The notes under the pieces: generated by a model | What the model saw: only the letters and a program-made list of their open reading frames with translations | The model's database searches: none | What the model was told of the DNA's origin: nothing | Shown: piece after piece, positions 50,995 to 60,996 of the stretch | How positions within the stretch are numbered: the first letter of the stretch is position 1 | Layout of the letters: each line of letters starts with the position of its first letter | Program-made: the position numbers and the translations under genes | Assembly: GCF_002101295.1 (NCBI RefSeq) | Contig: NZ_CP020778.1 | Span: 1,157,001 to 1,221,000 of the forward strand | Reading direction: 5' to 3' | Length of the DNA stretch: 64,000 nucleotides | DNA from: Candidatus Pelagibacter sp. RS40 | Lineage (GTDB): Bacteria; Pseudomonadota; Alphaproteobacteria; Pelagibacterales; Pelagibacteraceae

Positions 50995-51998
50995 AAAGTA
51001 TGAAAAATTTAAAATCACCAATAATAAAACCAAAAGATATGGGTTTGTTAGTTGAAAATCCTGTTTATAAACCATTTAGATATCCATGGTGCTATGATGC
51101 TTGGCTTACACAGCAAAGAATTCATTGGTTACCAGAAGAAGTGCCACTAGGTGACGATGTAAGAGATTGGCAAAAAAATCTTACTCAATCAGAGAAGAAT
51201 CTTTTAACTCAGATATTCAGATTTTTTACTCAAGCTGATGTAGAGGTGAATAATTGTTACCTAAGACATTACACAACTGTATTTAAACCAACAGAGGTTT
51301 TAATGATGATGACCGCTTTTGCCTCTATGGAAACAGTTCATATTGCAGCCTACTCTCATTTACTTGATACAATTGGTATGCCAGAGTCTGAGTATTCAGC
51401 TTTCATGAAATATAAAGAGATGAAAGATAAATATGATTACATGCAAAATTTTAACGTAGAATCAAAAGAAGATATTGCAAAAACAGTTGCAGTTTTCAGT
51501 GCGTTCACTGAAGGGCTTCAGTTATTTGCAAGTTTTGCTATTTTGTTAAATTTCCCAAGATTTAATAAAATGAAAGGTATGGGTCAAATTGTAACTTGGT
51601 CTGTAAGGGATGAAACTTTGCACTGTAATTCAATGATAAGATTATTTAAGGAGTTCATTAATGAAAATCCCCACATTTGGACACCACAACTAAAGAAAGA
51701 ATTATATGAAGCTTGCAGGACTATTGTACATCACGAAGATGCATTTATTGATCTTGCTTTTGAAATGGGACCGATGAATGGATTAACTGCTCAAGAGGTA
51801 AAAGACTACATACGTTTCATTGGAAATAGAAGATTAGCTCAATTAGGTCTCGAACCTATTTATGATGTTCAGAAAAATCCATTAACCTGGCTTGATACTA
51901 TGTTAAATGCAGTAGAGCATATGAACTTCTTTGAGGGAAGAGCTACGGAATACTCAAAAGCATCAACCCAAGGATCTTGGACCGAAGCTTTTGCTTAA
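50985..51998 (+). CDS. nrdB: Class I ribonucleotide reductase small subunit
   Basis: A 337-aa ferritin-like radical-bearing subunit. The metal and radical residues are in place: ASMETVHIAAYSHLLD supplies Glu, His and the radical Tyr in E-x2-H-x3-Y spacing, FTEGLQLFASFAIL the next Glu, and VRDETLHCNSM the last Glu and His. The ATG at 50985 is preferred over an upstream GTG at 50976 because GAGGAG (50971-50976) is a well-spaced ribosome site for it. The tail (RATEYSKASTQGSWTEAFA) is the family's subunit-docking peptide region. Confidence 0.94.
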   Translation: MSVESMKNLKSPIIKPKDMGLLVENPVYKPFRYPWCYDAWLTQQRIHWLPEEVPLGDDVRDWQKNLTQSEKNLLTQIFRFFTQADVEVNNCYLRHYTTVFKPTEVLMMMTAFASMETVHIAAYSHLLDTIGMPESEYSAFMKYKEMKDKYDYMQNFNVESKEDIAKTVAVFSAFTEGLQLFASFAILLNFPRFNKMKGMGQIVTWSVRDETLHCNSMIRLFKEFINENPHIWTPQLKKELYEACRTIVHHEDAFIDLAFEMGPMNGLTAQEVKDYIRFIGNRRLAQLGLEPIYDVQKNPLTWLDTMLNAVEHMNFFEGRATEYSKASTQGSWTEAFA

Positions 51999-51999
51999 T

Positions 52000-53124
52000 T
52001 TATCTTTGGTTTAACTGAACAACTTTTCGATACTTGCTACCCTTGTAGCTTGCAAGTGGTCTGATCAATTTATTTGCAGCATGTTGCTCCATAATATGTG
52101 CAGACCAACCAGTAATTCTTGAGATTACAAAAATAGGGGTAAAAAAGTCAGTGTCAAATCCCATTAAATGATATGTGGGTCCAGTAGGGTAATCAACATT
52201 AGGATGTATGTTCTTCCTTTCTATCATTACTTTTTCCACAATGTCATAAATTCTTTCAAACTTTTTGTCTTTCTTGATCTTTGCAACTTTACCAAAGTAT
52301 TCTCTCATGGTTGGAACTCTTGAATCGCCGCTTTTATAAACTCTATGACCAAAACCCATGATTACATCTTTATTATCTAATGCTTTATTTATCCATTTAT
52401 GTGCTTTTTCAGGTTTTTTGATTTTATTCATCATGTGCATTACCTCTTCATTGGCGCCACCATGTAAAGGCCCCTTTAAGCTAGCTATTGCACCTGTTAT
52501 TGCTCCATGAATATCTGATAAACTGCTTGTAATTGTTCTTGCAGTAAAAGTTGAAACATTAAAACTATGTTCAGCGTATAAAATTAAAGATACATCAAAT
52601 GCTTTTACAATATCTTTATTTGGTACCTTGCCAAAACACATGTGAAAAAAATTTTCCGAAAAAGATAAGTTTTTTTTAGGAGGAATAATTTTTTTACCTT
52701 TTCTAGCCCTATAAAATGCAGCTAAAGCTACTGGAGTTTTTGAGAAAATTCTCATTGCTTTTCTCATATTTGCTTTTGATGAGTTATCTCTAGTTTCTTT
52801 ATCTTCCAATCCCATTATGCTAACAGCAGTTCTAGCAACATCCATAGGGTGAGCTTTTTTTGGTATCTTTTTTAAATCATCTAATAAAGTTTTAGACAAT
52901 TTCCTGTTTTTTCTCTCCATCTTTTCAAAAGCTGTTAGCTGTTTTTTGCTAGGCAACTCACCATTTAATATTAAATATGCAACTTCCTCAAATTTGCATT
53001 TAGCACATAAGTCTTGAGCGGCATAACCCCTGTATGTAAGTGAATTTATTTCAGGCATTACTTTTGATACCTCAGTTTCATCAACTACAATACCTAGCAA
53101 ACCTTTTTTTATCTCATCACTCAT
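52000..53124 (-). CDS. prpC: 2-methylcitrate synthase / citrate synthase
   Basis: A 374-aa citrate-synthase-fold enzyme. The catalytic residues are His in GPLHGGANEEVMHMMNKI near 217, His in MGFGHRVYKSGDSRV near 256, and Asp in HPNVDYPTGPTYHLMG near 308. Length (about 370-380) and linkage to prpB and prpD argue for 2-methylcitrate synthase, condensing propionyl-CoA with oxaloacetate. It is the last gene of a minus-strand operon whose junctions overlap by one base, and its stop is 1 bp from the convergent nrdB stop. Confidence 0.92.
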   Translation of the reverse strand: MSDEIKKGLLGIVVDETEVSKVMPEINSLTYRGYAAQDLCAKCKFEEVAYLILNGELPSKKQLTAFEKMERKNRKLSKTLLDDLKKIPKKAHPMDVARTAVSIMGLEDKETRDNSSKANMRKAMRIFSKTPVALAAFYRARKGKKIIPPKKNLSFSENFFHMCFGKVPNKDIVKAFDVSLILYAEHSFNVSTFTARTITSSLSDIHGAITGAIASLKGPLHGGANEEVMHMMNKIKKPEKAHKWINKALDNKDVIMGFGHRVYKSGDSRVPTMREYFGKVAKIKKDKKFERIYDIVEKVMIERKNIHPNVDYPTGPTYHLMGFDTDFFTPIFVISRITGWSAHIMEQHAANKLIRPLASYKGSKYRKVVQLNQR

Positions 53125-54020
53125 TATTCGTGTCCCTCTGTACTAAAATTATATATTTTTTCATCAAGTGAGTTATATTTTTCATACTCAACTAGCTCAT
53201 ATAATCTTTTTCTAGTTTGCATTCTATCAATTATATTATTTTGGTGTCCATCGTTAAAAATAGCACGTAAACCATCCTCCACATTTTTCATAGCCAATCT
53301 TTGAGTAGTAACAGGATAGATCACAATATTGTATCCTATATTTTCTAATTCTTTGAAGCTAAGTAGTTTTGATTTACCAAATTCAGTCATATTTGCTAGT
53401 AAATAACAATCCAAAGATTTTCGTACTTTTTCAAATTCACTTTCATCTCTAAGCGCCTCAGGGAAAATAATTTCGGCACCAGCATCAATATAAGATTTAC
53501 ATCTATCAATCATTTTATCTAATCCTTCAACATTTTTTGCATCGGATCTTGCAATAATTTTAAAGTTTTTATCTTTCTTTGAGGAAACACATTCTTTTAT
53601 TTTTTTTATCATTTGCTCACTTGAGATAAGTTCTTTATTGTCAAGATGTCCACATCTTTTTCTCTCAATCTGATCTTCTATATGAACACTTGTAATTCCA
53701 GAGCTCTCGAACGTTTCAATTGTTTCCTTACAAGAATTAAAACCAGTATCTATATCAACAACTGTGGGTAAATTAGTTACTCTTGCTATTTGCTCTGAAC
53801 GTTTGCTTACATCATTTAAGGTGGTAAGACCAATATCAGGATATCCTAAATCATTCGACATTACTCCTCCAGAGACATAAACTCCATCATATCCTATCTC
53901 TTCAATTAATTTTGCAGTAAGAGGATTGTAAGCTCCTGGTATTCTTAATATTTTTTTTGATTTAAGTTTATTGTCAAAATCAATTCTTTTTTGCTCAGCT
54001 TTTTTTTCAATAAAATGCAT
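53124..54020 (-). CDS. prpB: 2-methylisocitrate lyase (PEP mutase / isocitrate lyase superfamily)
   Basis: A 298-aa TIM-barrel lyase cleaving 2-methylisocitrate to pyruvate and succinate. Seen: LRIPGAYNPLTAKLIEEIGYDGVYVSGG near 25-53, TVVDIDTGF near 86-94 with metal-site acids, and VHIEDQIERKRCGHLDNKEL near 111-131 with the catalytic 'K(R)CGH'. It matches PrpB in size (about 296 aa) and in position between prpD and prpC. It could conceivably act on related 2-hydroxy-diacids, but the operon makes PrpB most likely. Confidence 0.9.
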   Translation of the reverse strand: MHFIEKKAEQKRIDFDNKLKSKKILRIPGAYNPLTAKLIEEIGYDGVYVSGGVMSNDLGYPDIGLTTLNDVSKRSEQIARVTNLPTVVDIDTGFNSCKETIETFESSGITSVHIEDQIERKRCGHLDNKELISSEQMIKKIKECVSSKKDKNFKIIARSDAKNVEGLDKMIDRCKSYIDAGAEIIFPEALRDESEFEKVRKSLDCYLLANMTEFGKSKLLSFKELENIGYNIVIYPVTTQRLAMKNVEDGLRAIFNDGHQNNIIDRMQTRKRLYELVEYEKYNSLDEKIYNFSTEGHE

Positions 54021-55522
54021 TAAAAAATTCCTGCTTTATTATTCCTTTTAAGAAATTTTTTACTTATCTCAATATTCAGTTTATCGAGTTGACCATTTTT
54101 CAAATTTTTACAGTTTTGAACATCTTTTAAAAACCTTTCAGACTCTTTCTTTGAAATTACTTTGTCTGTTAAAATATGAAACTTATTTATGTAATTTTCT
54201 CTTTTAAATGGTCTAGCACCGTATGGATGAGCATCAGCTCTATCTAATTCCTCTGTATATTTTTTACCATTTTTCATGGTGATTATTACTTTAGCTCCGA
54301 ATGATTTTTTTTTGGGATCTGGATCGTGATATTTTCTTGTCCATTTTTTATCTTCGTGAGTTTTAATTGATTTCCAGATTTTTATTGTGCTTTTTTTCTT
54401 AGCTCTTGCTTTCGCATAAGACTTTACGTGATGCCAATTACCATCTTCTAATGCGACAGCAAAAATATACATAATCGAGTGATCTAAAGTTTCTCTACTT
54501 GCATTTGGATCCATTTTTTGTGGGTCGTTTGCGCCTGTTCCAATAACATAATGTGTATGGTGACTTGTATATATATCAATCTTATTTATATTTCTTAAAT
54601 CTGTAATCCTATTATTAAATTTTTTTGCAATATCTATCAAAGCTTGAGCTTGATATTCTGCTGAATACTCTTTGGTATATGTTTCAAGTATAGCTTTTTT
54701 TATCTCATTTTTTTTTGGAAGAGGCACAAAATATTTTGCATTTTTGCCATCTAATATTCTAGCAATAACACTATCTTCTCCTTCGAAAATTGGACTTGGA
54801 GCACCTTCACCTCTCATTGTTCTATCTACTGCTTCTATACCAAGTTTACCTGCATGTGCTGGTGCATAAGCTTTCCAACTTGAAATTTCTCCTTTCCTTG
54901 ATTGTCTTGTTGAAATTGTTACATGAAGTGCTTGCTGTACAGCTTGATAAATTGTTTCAGTCTTCAAATTAAGCATTGAACCAATTCCTGCAGCCACACT
55001 TGGTCCAAGATGAGCTATATGATCTACTTTATGCTTGTGTAAGCAAATTGCTTTAACTAAATTAACTTGCACTTCATAGGCAGTAATTATTCCTTTTAAT
55101 AAATCCCTACCATTTTTTTTTAATTGTTGTGCTACAGCAATCAAAGGTGGGATATTGTCACCAGGATGACTGTAATCAGCAGCTAAGAAAGTGTCATGAA
55201 AATCTAATTCTCTGACTGCTGTTCCGTTAGCCCATGCAGCCCATTCACAATCAAATTTTACTTTTGAGTTCACTCCAAAAAGAGTTGCACCATTTTTTCT
55301 TTTATGTGCTAACGCCATCTCTCGAGCAGAAATTACAGGCGGCCTATTTAAAGACGCTATTGCAACTGATGCATTATCAATAATTCTATTAATGACCATA
55401 TCAATTGCATGATTATCTAATTTTGCATTATCACTTGCTATTTCTGCAATTTTCCATGCAAGTTGATTTTTTTTATTTAGTTTAATTTTTGACGGGTAAA
55501 CTTTTACTAAGTGTCTGATCAT
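54020..55522 (-). CDS. prpD: 2-methylcitrate dehydratase (MmgE/PrpD family)
   Basis: A 500-aa MmgE/PrpD-family dehydratase. [33 protein letters not shown] near 60-95 and [39 protein letters not shown] near 115-150 are typical, as is [33 protein letters not shown] near 215-245. It dehydrates 2-methylcitrate in propionate breakdown. ATG at 55522 is chosen; a GTG at 55549 would add nine residues, and neither has a clear ribosome site. It heads prpDBC, 15 bp before gph ends. No PrpR-like regulator or propionyl-CoA synthetase is adjacent. Confidence 0.9.
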   Translation of the reverse strand: MIRHLVKVYPSKIKLNKKNQLAWKIAEIASDNAKLDNHAIDMVINRIIDNASVAIASLNRPPVISAREMALAHKRKNGATLFGVNSKVKFDCEWAAWANGTAVRELDFHDTFLAADYSHPGDNIPPLIAVAQQLKKNGRDLLKGIITAYEVQVNLVKAICLHKHKVDHIAHLGPSVAAGIGSMLNLKTETIYQAVQQALHVTISTRQSRKGEISSWKAYAPAHAGKLGIEAVDRTMRGEGAPSPIFEGEDSVIARILDGKNAKYFVPLPKKNEIKKAILETYTKEYSAEYQAQALIDIAKKFNNRITDLRNINKIDIYTSHHTHYVIGTGANDPQKMDPNASRETLDHSIMYIFAVALEDGNWHHVKSYAKARAKKKSTIKIWKSIKTHEDKKWTRKYHDPDPKKKSFGAKVIITMKNGKKYTEELDRADAHPYGARPFKRENYINKFHILTDKVISKKESERFLKDVQNCKNLKNGQLDKLNIEISKKFLKRNNKAGIF

Positions 55523-55564
55523 ATAGGGAAAACTAAATACCCTTAACACATTTTTTAATCAATA

Positions 55565-56251
55565 TTAATCTATAAGATATTTCTTAATGATTTCCTCGAT
55601 TCCGTCAAAATTCTTGATTAAATAATCATGATGAATATCAGAAACTTTCTTATCAGTGTAGCCATCCTCTAGAAGTATAAATGGTATTTTAGCAGCTTTT
55701 GCAGACTCAGCATCAGTTTCACTATCTCCAATCATAATACTTTTTTTTATATCACCCTGCATAATTTCTATTACATTTGTAAGGTGTCTTGGATCAGGTT
55801 TACAGTAATCAAATGTGTTACTTCCAGCAACATACTCAAAGTAATCGTATATTTTAATCTCCTTTAATAAATTAATAGCCAAATGTTCTTGTTTGTTAGT
55901 GCATATACCCATTTGAATATTATTCTTTTTCGACCAGTCTAAAAACTCTTTTGCACCTTTTATTAATTTACTTTCTATAGCAATATTTTTTCCATAATAA
56001 TCAATAAACTCTTTGACCATTTGTTTTTTTATTTTTTCATCAATAACCTTACTAAATTCTTTTTTTGCTTGTCCCCAAATAGACCTACCAATCATTACCG
56101 ATGCTCCCTTGCCAGCAAGATTTCTAATATCTTCAGCAGTTTTTGTTTCAAATCCAAATTTTCTCATCACATGATTGTGTGCGTTCATTAAATCTGGAGC
56201 TGAGTCAACAAGAGTTCCGTCTAAATCAAAAAGAATTGTAAGTTTTTGCAT
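55565..56251 (-). CDS. gph: Phosphoglycolate phosphatase-like HAD hydrolase
   Basis: A 228-aa HAD-superfamily phosphatase. Motif I is FDLDGTLVDSAPDLMNAHN (residues 8-26), motif II sits in GICTNKQEHL near 117, and motifs III/IV are KPDPRHLTNV and SIMIGDSETDAESAKAAKIPFIL near 175-198. Cap-domain type and the 'DSAPDL' start fit Gph, which removes 2-phosphoglycolate arising from DNA-repair ends. It is co-directional with prpD and divergent from the GlmU-like gene by 69 bp. Confidence 0.86.
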   Translation of the reverse strand: MQKLTILFDLDGTLVDSAPDLMNAHNHVMRKFGFETKTAEDIRNLAGKGASVMIGRSIWGQAKKEFSKVIDEKIKKQMVKEFIDYYGKNIAIESKLIKGAKEFLDWSKKNNIQMGICTNKQEHLAINLLKEIKIYDYFEYVAGSNTFDYCKPDPRHLTNVIEIMQGDIKKSIMIGDSETDAESAKAAKIPFILLEDGYTDKKVSDIHHDYLIKNFDGIEEIIKKYLID

Positions 56252-56320
56252 AAATTAAGTTTTTTTAAGAAATATATTGTGAATTAATTAAAACAATTCT
56301 CAAATATATACAATGTTTAT

Positions 56321-56941
56321 ATGCCTAAGAAAAATTTACAAATTGATCAAAATAAACTTAGAGAAAAGTTTTTAAACAAAGGTATTAAAATGATAGCTCC
56401 TGAAACAATTTTTTTTTCTAAAGAAACTGTTATTGGTAAAAATGTAACAATTGAACCTTATGTTGTATTTTCTAAAAAAGTTAAAATTGGAAACAATGTT
56501 ATAGTAAAATCATTTTCCCATCTTGAAGGTGTTATTGTTGAGAATAATGTCGAAATTGGACCATATGCAAGAATTAGACCAGAAGTAAGAATTCAAAAAG
56601 GTTCAAAAATTGGAAACTTTGTTGAAATTAAAAAAAGCAATATAGGTAAAAATTCCAAAGTAAATCATCTTTCATATATAGGAGACACAACTATTGGTAA
56701 AAATGTTAATATCGGAGCTGGTACGATTACATGTAATTATGATGGGGTTAAGAAAAGTAAAACAAATATCAAAGATGGAGTATTTATCGGTTCTAATTCT
56801 TCATTAGTTGCCCCAGTCACAATTAATAAAAGCAGTATTGTTGGTGCAAGTTCAGTTATAACAAAAGATGTATTGCCAAAAAGTCTTGCTTTAACTAGAT
56901 CAAATCAAATAACAATTAAAAATTATAAAAGAAAAAAATAA
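56321..56941 (+). CDS. GlmU-like acetyltransferase domain only (left-handed beta-helix)
   Basis: A 206-aa protein matching only the C-terminal half of bifunctional GlmU (about 455 aa). Residues 22-70 begin the hexapeptide repeats; [28 protein letters not shown] near 85-112, [30 protein letters not shown] near 118-147 and [15 protein letters not shown] near 160 are the GlcN-1-P N-acetyltransferase signatures, including the catalytic His in NHLSYIGD. The N-terminal uridyltransferase domain is absent and not in the window. The start is clean, so it looks like a true split, not a frameshift. glmS begins at the next base after the stop. Confidence 0.87.
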   Translation: MPKKNLQIDQNKLREKFLNKGIKMIAPETIFFSKETVIGKNVTIEPYVVFSKKVKIGNNVIVKSFSHLEGVIVENNVEIGPYARIRPEVRIQKGSKIGNFVEIKKSNIGKNSKVNHLSYIGDTTIGKNVNIGAGTITCNYDGVKKSKTNIKDGVFIGSNSSLVAPVTINKSSIVGASSVITKDVLPKSLALTRSNQITIKNYKRKK

Positions 56942-58762
56942 ATGTGTGGGATAGTAGGTATAACAAGCTCTAAAGAGGTCACCTCTAGAATTATAGGATC
57001 ATTGAAAAAACTTGAATATAGAGGGTATGATTCTGCAGGCATAGCAACAATATCTGAAAATAATATTAATGAAGTAAAGTGTGAAGGAAGGGTAAATGAA
57101 TTAGAAAAAAATGTAAATCAAATAAAATTATCAGGCACAATAGGCATTGGTCACGTCAGATGGGCAACTCATGGAAAACCAAGTACAATTAATGCTCATC
57201 CTCATTCCTCTGAAAATGTTTCAGTCGTACATAATGGTATTATTGAAAATTCCACTATTCTTAAAAAAATATTAGAAAAAAAAGGTTATAAATTTAAATC
57301 GCAAACAGATACTGAGGTAATAGTTCACTTAGTAACTGATTATTTAAAAAAAAATAATCTCAAAGATACAATTATTAAGGTTCTTAAGAAATTACATGGA
57401 AGTTTTGCATTAGGTATCATTTTTAAAGATCAACCAGATTTAATTATTGGTGCAAGAAGAGGGTCCCCTTTAGCTGTAGGCTACGGTCCTGATGAACATT
57501 ATTTAGGATCAGATTCTTACGCTCTTAAATCAATGACAAATAAAATTTCATATTTAAATGATGGTGAGTTTTGTATTTTAAAAAAAGATCAGGTTGAATT
57601 TTTTGATTCAGATGGAATTAAAACAAATAAAGAAGTTTTAAACCTATCAAAAGATGAGCAAAACTATGAAAAAGATCAATACAAATATTTTATGGCAAAA
57701 GAAATAGACGAACAACCTGTAACAATTAAAAATTGTATAAATGAGTATATAGATAAACATAATAATGAAATAAATATTTATAATTTTCCGTGGAAAATAA
57801 CTGATATCTCTTCAGTTGTACTAATAGGATGTGGTACCGCTTATCATTCTTGCTTAGTTGCAAAATATTGGTTTGAACAGAATACAAATATGGATGTTTC
57901 TGTGGATATCGCATCTGAATTTAGATACAGAAAAATAAAGTTTAAACAAAACGCTCTGTATATATTTGTCTCTCAATCCGGAGAGACAGCAGATACATTT
58001 GCAGCACTTGATTTGTGCAAGAAAAACGAGGTTAAAACCTGCGCGATTGTAAATGTTGTTGAAAGTTCAATTGCAAGAGATGCAGATTTAGTCTTGCCAA
58101 TTCATTGTGGACCAGAAATTGGTGTTGCCTCCACTAAAGCCTTTTTAGGTCAAATGCTTGTGCTATACTTGCTTTGTACAAAGATTTCTTACGAACAAAA
58201 AACAATTTCAAACAAAACTTATCAAAATAAAATAAAAGATCTGTTACTGCTTTCTAAATGCGCAAAAGAAACATTAAATACAGATAACAAAATCCACAAT
58301 TTGGGAAAAGATTTTGCTAATTCAAAAGGATCAATGTTTTTAGGTAGAGGCTATTCTTATCCAATTGCTCTTGAAGGCGCTCTAAAACTAAAAGAACTTG
58401 CTTACGTACACGCCGAAGGGTATCCAGCTGGTGAAATGAAACATGGCCCGCTAGCACTTATAGAGGAAGGTATGCCAGTCGTCGTAATTGCACCAAGAGA
58501 TGAACATTACAAAAAAACTATTTCAAACATGCAAGAAGTTATATCAAGAGGTGCCAAGGTATTACTTATAACCAATAAGAGCACTGATGAAATTTTTTCT
58601 GAAAATATTTGGGAGCAAATTGAAGTTGAAAATATATCTAACGAACTACTTCCTTTTTTAACTACAATCCCTTTACAAAAATTAGCCTATTACTCTGCTT
58701 TAGATAAAGGTTTTGATATTGATAAACCTAGAAATCTTGCTAAATCAGTCACTGTTGAATAA
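56942..58762 (+). CDS. glmS: Glutamine-fructose-6-phosphate aminotransferase
   Basis: A 606-aa enzyme making glucosamine-6-phosphate from fructose-6-phosphate and glutamine. The N-terminal Ntn amidotransferase domain begins MCGIVGIT with Cys2 (nucleophile after Met removal), followed by LEYRGYDSAGIA and IGHVRWATHGKPS. The two SIS domains carry GCGTAYHSCLVAKYWFE near 300, VSQSGETADTFAALDLCK near 345 and FLGRGYSYPIALEGALKLKELAYVHAEGYPAGEMKHGP near 460-500. The C-terminal DKPRNLAKSVTVE is the family end. Adjacent to the acetyltransferase gene, so two steps to UDP-GlcNAc are coupled. Confidence 0.96.
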   Translation: MCGIVGITSSKEVTSRIIGSLKKLEYRGYDSAGIATISENNINEVKCEGRVNELEKNVNQIKLSGTIGIGHVRWATHGKPSTINAHPHSSENVSVVHNGIIENSTILKKILEKKGYKFKSQTDTEVIVHLVTDYLKKNNLKDTIIKVLKKLHGSFALGIIFKDQPDLIIGARRGSPLAVGYGPDEHYLGSDSYALKSMTNKISYLNDGEFCILKKDQVEFFDSDGIKTNKEVLNLSKDEQNYEKDQYKYFMAKEIDEQPVTIKNCINEYIDKHNNEINIYNFPWKITDISSVVLIGCGTAYHSCLVAKYWFEQNTNMDVSVDIASEFRYRKIKFKQNALYIFVSQSGETADTFAALDLCKKNEVKTCAIVNVVESSIARDADLVLPIHCGPEIGVASTKAFLGQMLVLYLLCTKISYEQKTISNKTYQNKIKDLLLLSKCAKETLNTDNKIHNLGKDFANSKGSMFLGRGYSYPIALEGALKLKELAYVHAEGYPAGEMKHGPLALIEEGMPVVVIAPRDEHYKKTISNMQEVISRGAKVLLITNKSTDEIFSENIWEQIEVENISNELLPFLTTIPLQKLAYYSALDKGFDIDKPRNLAKSVTVE

Positions 58763-58796
58763 TTAGTAAAGTCTGTTAAAACAATTTCAAGTTGAA

Positions 58797-60176
58797 ATGA
58801 AAAATTGGAAAATAAATAGCTGGAGAAAATATCCTGTAAAACATCAACCTATATATGATGATGAAAAGGAATTAGACGTTGTTCTAAACAAGTTAAAAAC
58901 TTTTCCACCTTTAGTTTTTGCAGGTGAAACTCGACATTTAAAAAATCAATTATCGGAAGTTGTTGATGGTAAAGCTTTTCTTTTACAAGGAGGAGATTGT
59001 GCAGAGAGTTTTGCGGAATTTCATCCAGATAATATTAGAGATACGTTTAAAGTCATTCTTCAGATGTCTTTAGTTTTAACTTATTCTGCATCATTACCGG
59101 TAGTGAAACTTGGTAGAATTGCTGGGCAGTTTTCAAAACCCAGAAGTGCTCCTATTGAAAAACAGGGTGATAAAGAATTACCGAGCTATTTAGGTGACAA
59201 CATCAATGCTATTGATTTTAATGAGAAAGCTAGAAGACCTGATCCAAAGAGATTATTTAAAGCATATTCTCAATCAGCATCAACATTAAATCTTTTGCGT
59301 GCTTTTTCAAAAGGTGGATTTGCAGATTTAAACAAAGTTCACCTATGGAATTTAGATTATATTAAGAAGAGCCCACAATCTAAAAAATTTAAAGAACTAG
59401 AAGATAAAATTGCTGATGCATTAGCTTTTATGGAAGCATGTGGAATTACATCTGATTTTAATAATAGATTATATACTGTAAACTTCTGGACTTCTCATGA
59501 GGCTTTACATTTACCATTTGAAGAAAGCATGACAAGAGTAGACTCTACAACTGGTGAGTATCATGATACCTCTGCTCACTTTGTATGGATTGGGGATAGA
59601 ACAAGACAATTAGATGGTGGACACGTTGAGTTTTGTAGAGGGATTGAAAACCCAATTGGTATTAAATGTGGACCAACATCAAAACCAGATGAAATCGCTA
59701 GAATTTGTGAAGCAATTAATCCAAAAAACGAAAAAGGAAAAATAACTTTAATTTCTAGATTTGGTCATCAAAATGTAGAGAAATTTTTACCAAAATTAAT
59801 AAGAGGAATTAAGAAAGAGGGATTAAATGTACTTTGGTCGTGTGATCCTTGTCATGGAAATACAATTAAAGCGTCAACTGGATTTAAAACAAGACCGTTT
59901 AATGACGTAGTTAAGGAAGTTAAAAATGTTTTTGCAGTTCATCAAGCAGAGGGCTCATACGCTGGTGGGTTGCATGTTGAAATGACTGGCCAAGATGTGA
60001 CAGAGTGTACAGGAGGAGCAAAAAAAATATCTGATGCTGACTTATCAAGTAGGTATCATACCCATTGTGATCCAAGATTGAACTCGGATCAAGCTATTGA
60101 ATTAGCTTTTTTAATTTCAGATGAGATAAAAAAGAATAGTTTGTATTCCAAATCTGCAATTAAAGCGGCATCTTAA
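58797..60176 (+). CDS. Class II 3-deoxy-7-phosphoheptulonate (DAHP) synthase
   Basis: A 459-aa class II (plant-type) DAHP synthase, first step of the shikimate pathway, joining PEP and erythrose-4-phosphate. Seen: WRKYPVKHQPIYDD, metal Cys in AFLLQGGDCAESFAEF near 60-73, KLGRIAGQFSKPRSAP near 102, WIGDRTRQLDGGHVEF near 262, VLWSCDPCHGNTIKAS near 350 (with metal His) and the C-terminal YHTHCDPRLN (metal Asp) near 420. The length is standard. It stands 34 bp after glmS and 37 bp before nadE, likely in a run of housekeeping genes. Confidence 0.94.
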   Translation: MKNWKINSWRKYPVKHQPIYDDEKELDVVLNKLKTFPPLVFAGETRHLKNQLSEVVDGKAFLLQGGDCAESFAEFHPDNIRDTFKVILQMSLVLTYSASLPVVKLGRIAGQFSKPRSAPIEKQGDKELPSYLGDNINAIDFNEKARRPDPKRLFKAYSQSASTLNLLRAFSKGGFADLNKVHLWNLDYIKKSPQSKKFKELEDKIADALAFMEACGITSDFNNRLYTVNFWTSHEALHLPFEESMTRVDSTTGEYHDTSAHFVWIGDRTRQLDGGHVEFCRGIENPIGIKCGPTSKPDEIARICEAINPKNEKGKITLISRFGHQNVEKFLPKLIRGIKKEGLNVLWSCDPCHGNTIKASTGFKTRPFNDVVKEVKNVFAVHQAEGSYAGGLHVEMTGQDVTECTGGAKKISDADLSSRYHTHCDPRLNSDQAIELAFLISDEIKKNSLYSKSAIKAAS

Positions 60177-60213
60177 CCGTTTAAAAATAAAATTTAATTT
60201 CTATATTTATATC

Positions 60214-60951
60214 ATGACACCTAAAGACAAAGTAAGTCACATCAAGAATTGGATTTTAAATTATGTAAATTCTATGCCAAAAAAAGCCAAATCTCTGGTA
60301 ATTGGTATTTCCGGTGGAATAGACTCCTCAGTATCAAGCACATTAAGTGCAATGACAGGTTTAAAAACAATAGTTTTATCAATGCCAATAAAACAGAAAT
60401 CAGCACAACACGATTTAAGTTTAGCTCATCAAGAGTGGCTAAAAAAAAATTTTAGCAATGTAGAAGGTCATACATTAGAGCTCGATAGTTTGTTTAAAAC
60501 ATTTGAGGGAACTTTAAATAATTTTGGCAGTGAACATGGAATGGCAAATTCTAGGGCAAGATTGAGAATGACAACACTATATCAAGTTGCTGCTGCGAAT
60601 GGTGGAATAGTTGTTGGAACAGGAAATAAAGTCGAGGATTTTGGTGTAGGTTTTTATACAAAATATGGTGATGGTGGAGTTGATATTTCTCCAATAGCAG
60701 ATTGTAACAAAACAGAAGTATGGGAACTTGGAAAAGAACTTGGGATATTAAAAGAAATTATCGATGCCCCTCCAACAGATGGTTTGTGGGATGATGGACG
60801 TACAGATGAGGGTCAGCTTGGATTAAGTTACAAAGAGCTTGAAGAAGCAATGGAAAATGAAAACTCTAAAAATAGAGAGAAATATAATTCAATTAGAAGA
60901 TCAAATTTGCATAAAATGGAACCAATTCCGGTATGCAAAATTCCAAATTAA
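60214..60951 (+). CDS. nadE: NAD+ synthase, ammonia-dependent type
   Basis: A 245-aa N-type ATP pyrophosphatase that amidates deamido-NAD. The P-loop is VIGISGGIDSSVSS near 30-43; NSRARLRMTTLYQVAAANGGIVVGTGNKVEDFGVGFYTKYGDGGVDISPIADCNKTEVW near 110-170 covers the substrate and second ATP-site segments. There is no N-terminal glutaminase (nitrilase) domain, so it should use free ammonia, unlike many alphaproteobacterial NadE proteins of about 550 aa. Confidence 0.9.
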   Translation: MTPKDKVSHIKNWILNYVNSMPKKAKSLVIGISGGIDSSVSSTLSAMTGLKTIVLSMPIKQKSAQHDLSLAHQEWLKKNFSNVEGHTLELDSLFKTFEGTLNNFGSEHGMANSRARLRMTTLYQVAAANGGIVVGTGNKVEDFGVGFYTKYGDGGVDISPIADCNKTEVWELGKELGILKEIIDAPPTDGLWDDGRTDEGQLGLSYKELEEAMENENSKNREKYNSIRRSNLHKMEPIPVCKIPN

Positions 60952-60996
60952 TCAAATAGATTCACAAATCTAAAATTTAAGTATATTCCTAGTTGT

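Noticed and set aside
56321-56941. GlmU-like gene considered as a frameshifted or 5'-truncated pseudogene
   Set aside because: The upstream 69 bp show no remnant of the uridyltransferase domain, and the divergent gph gene starts there, so the short form appears genuine.
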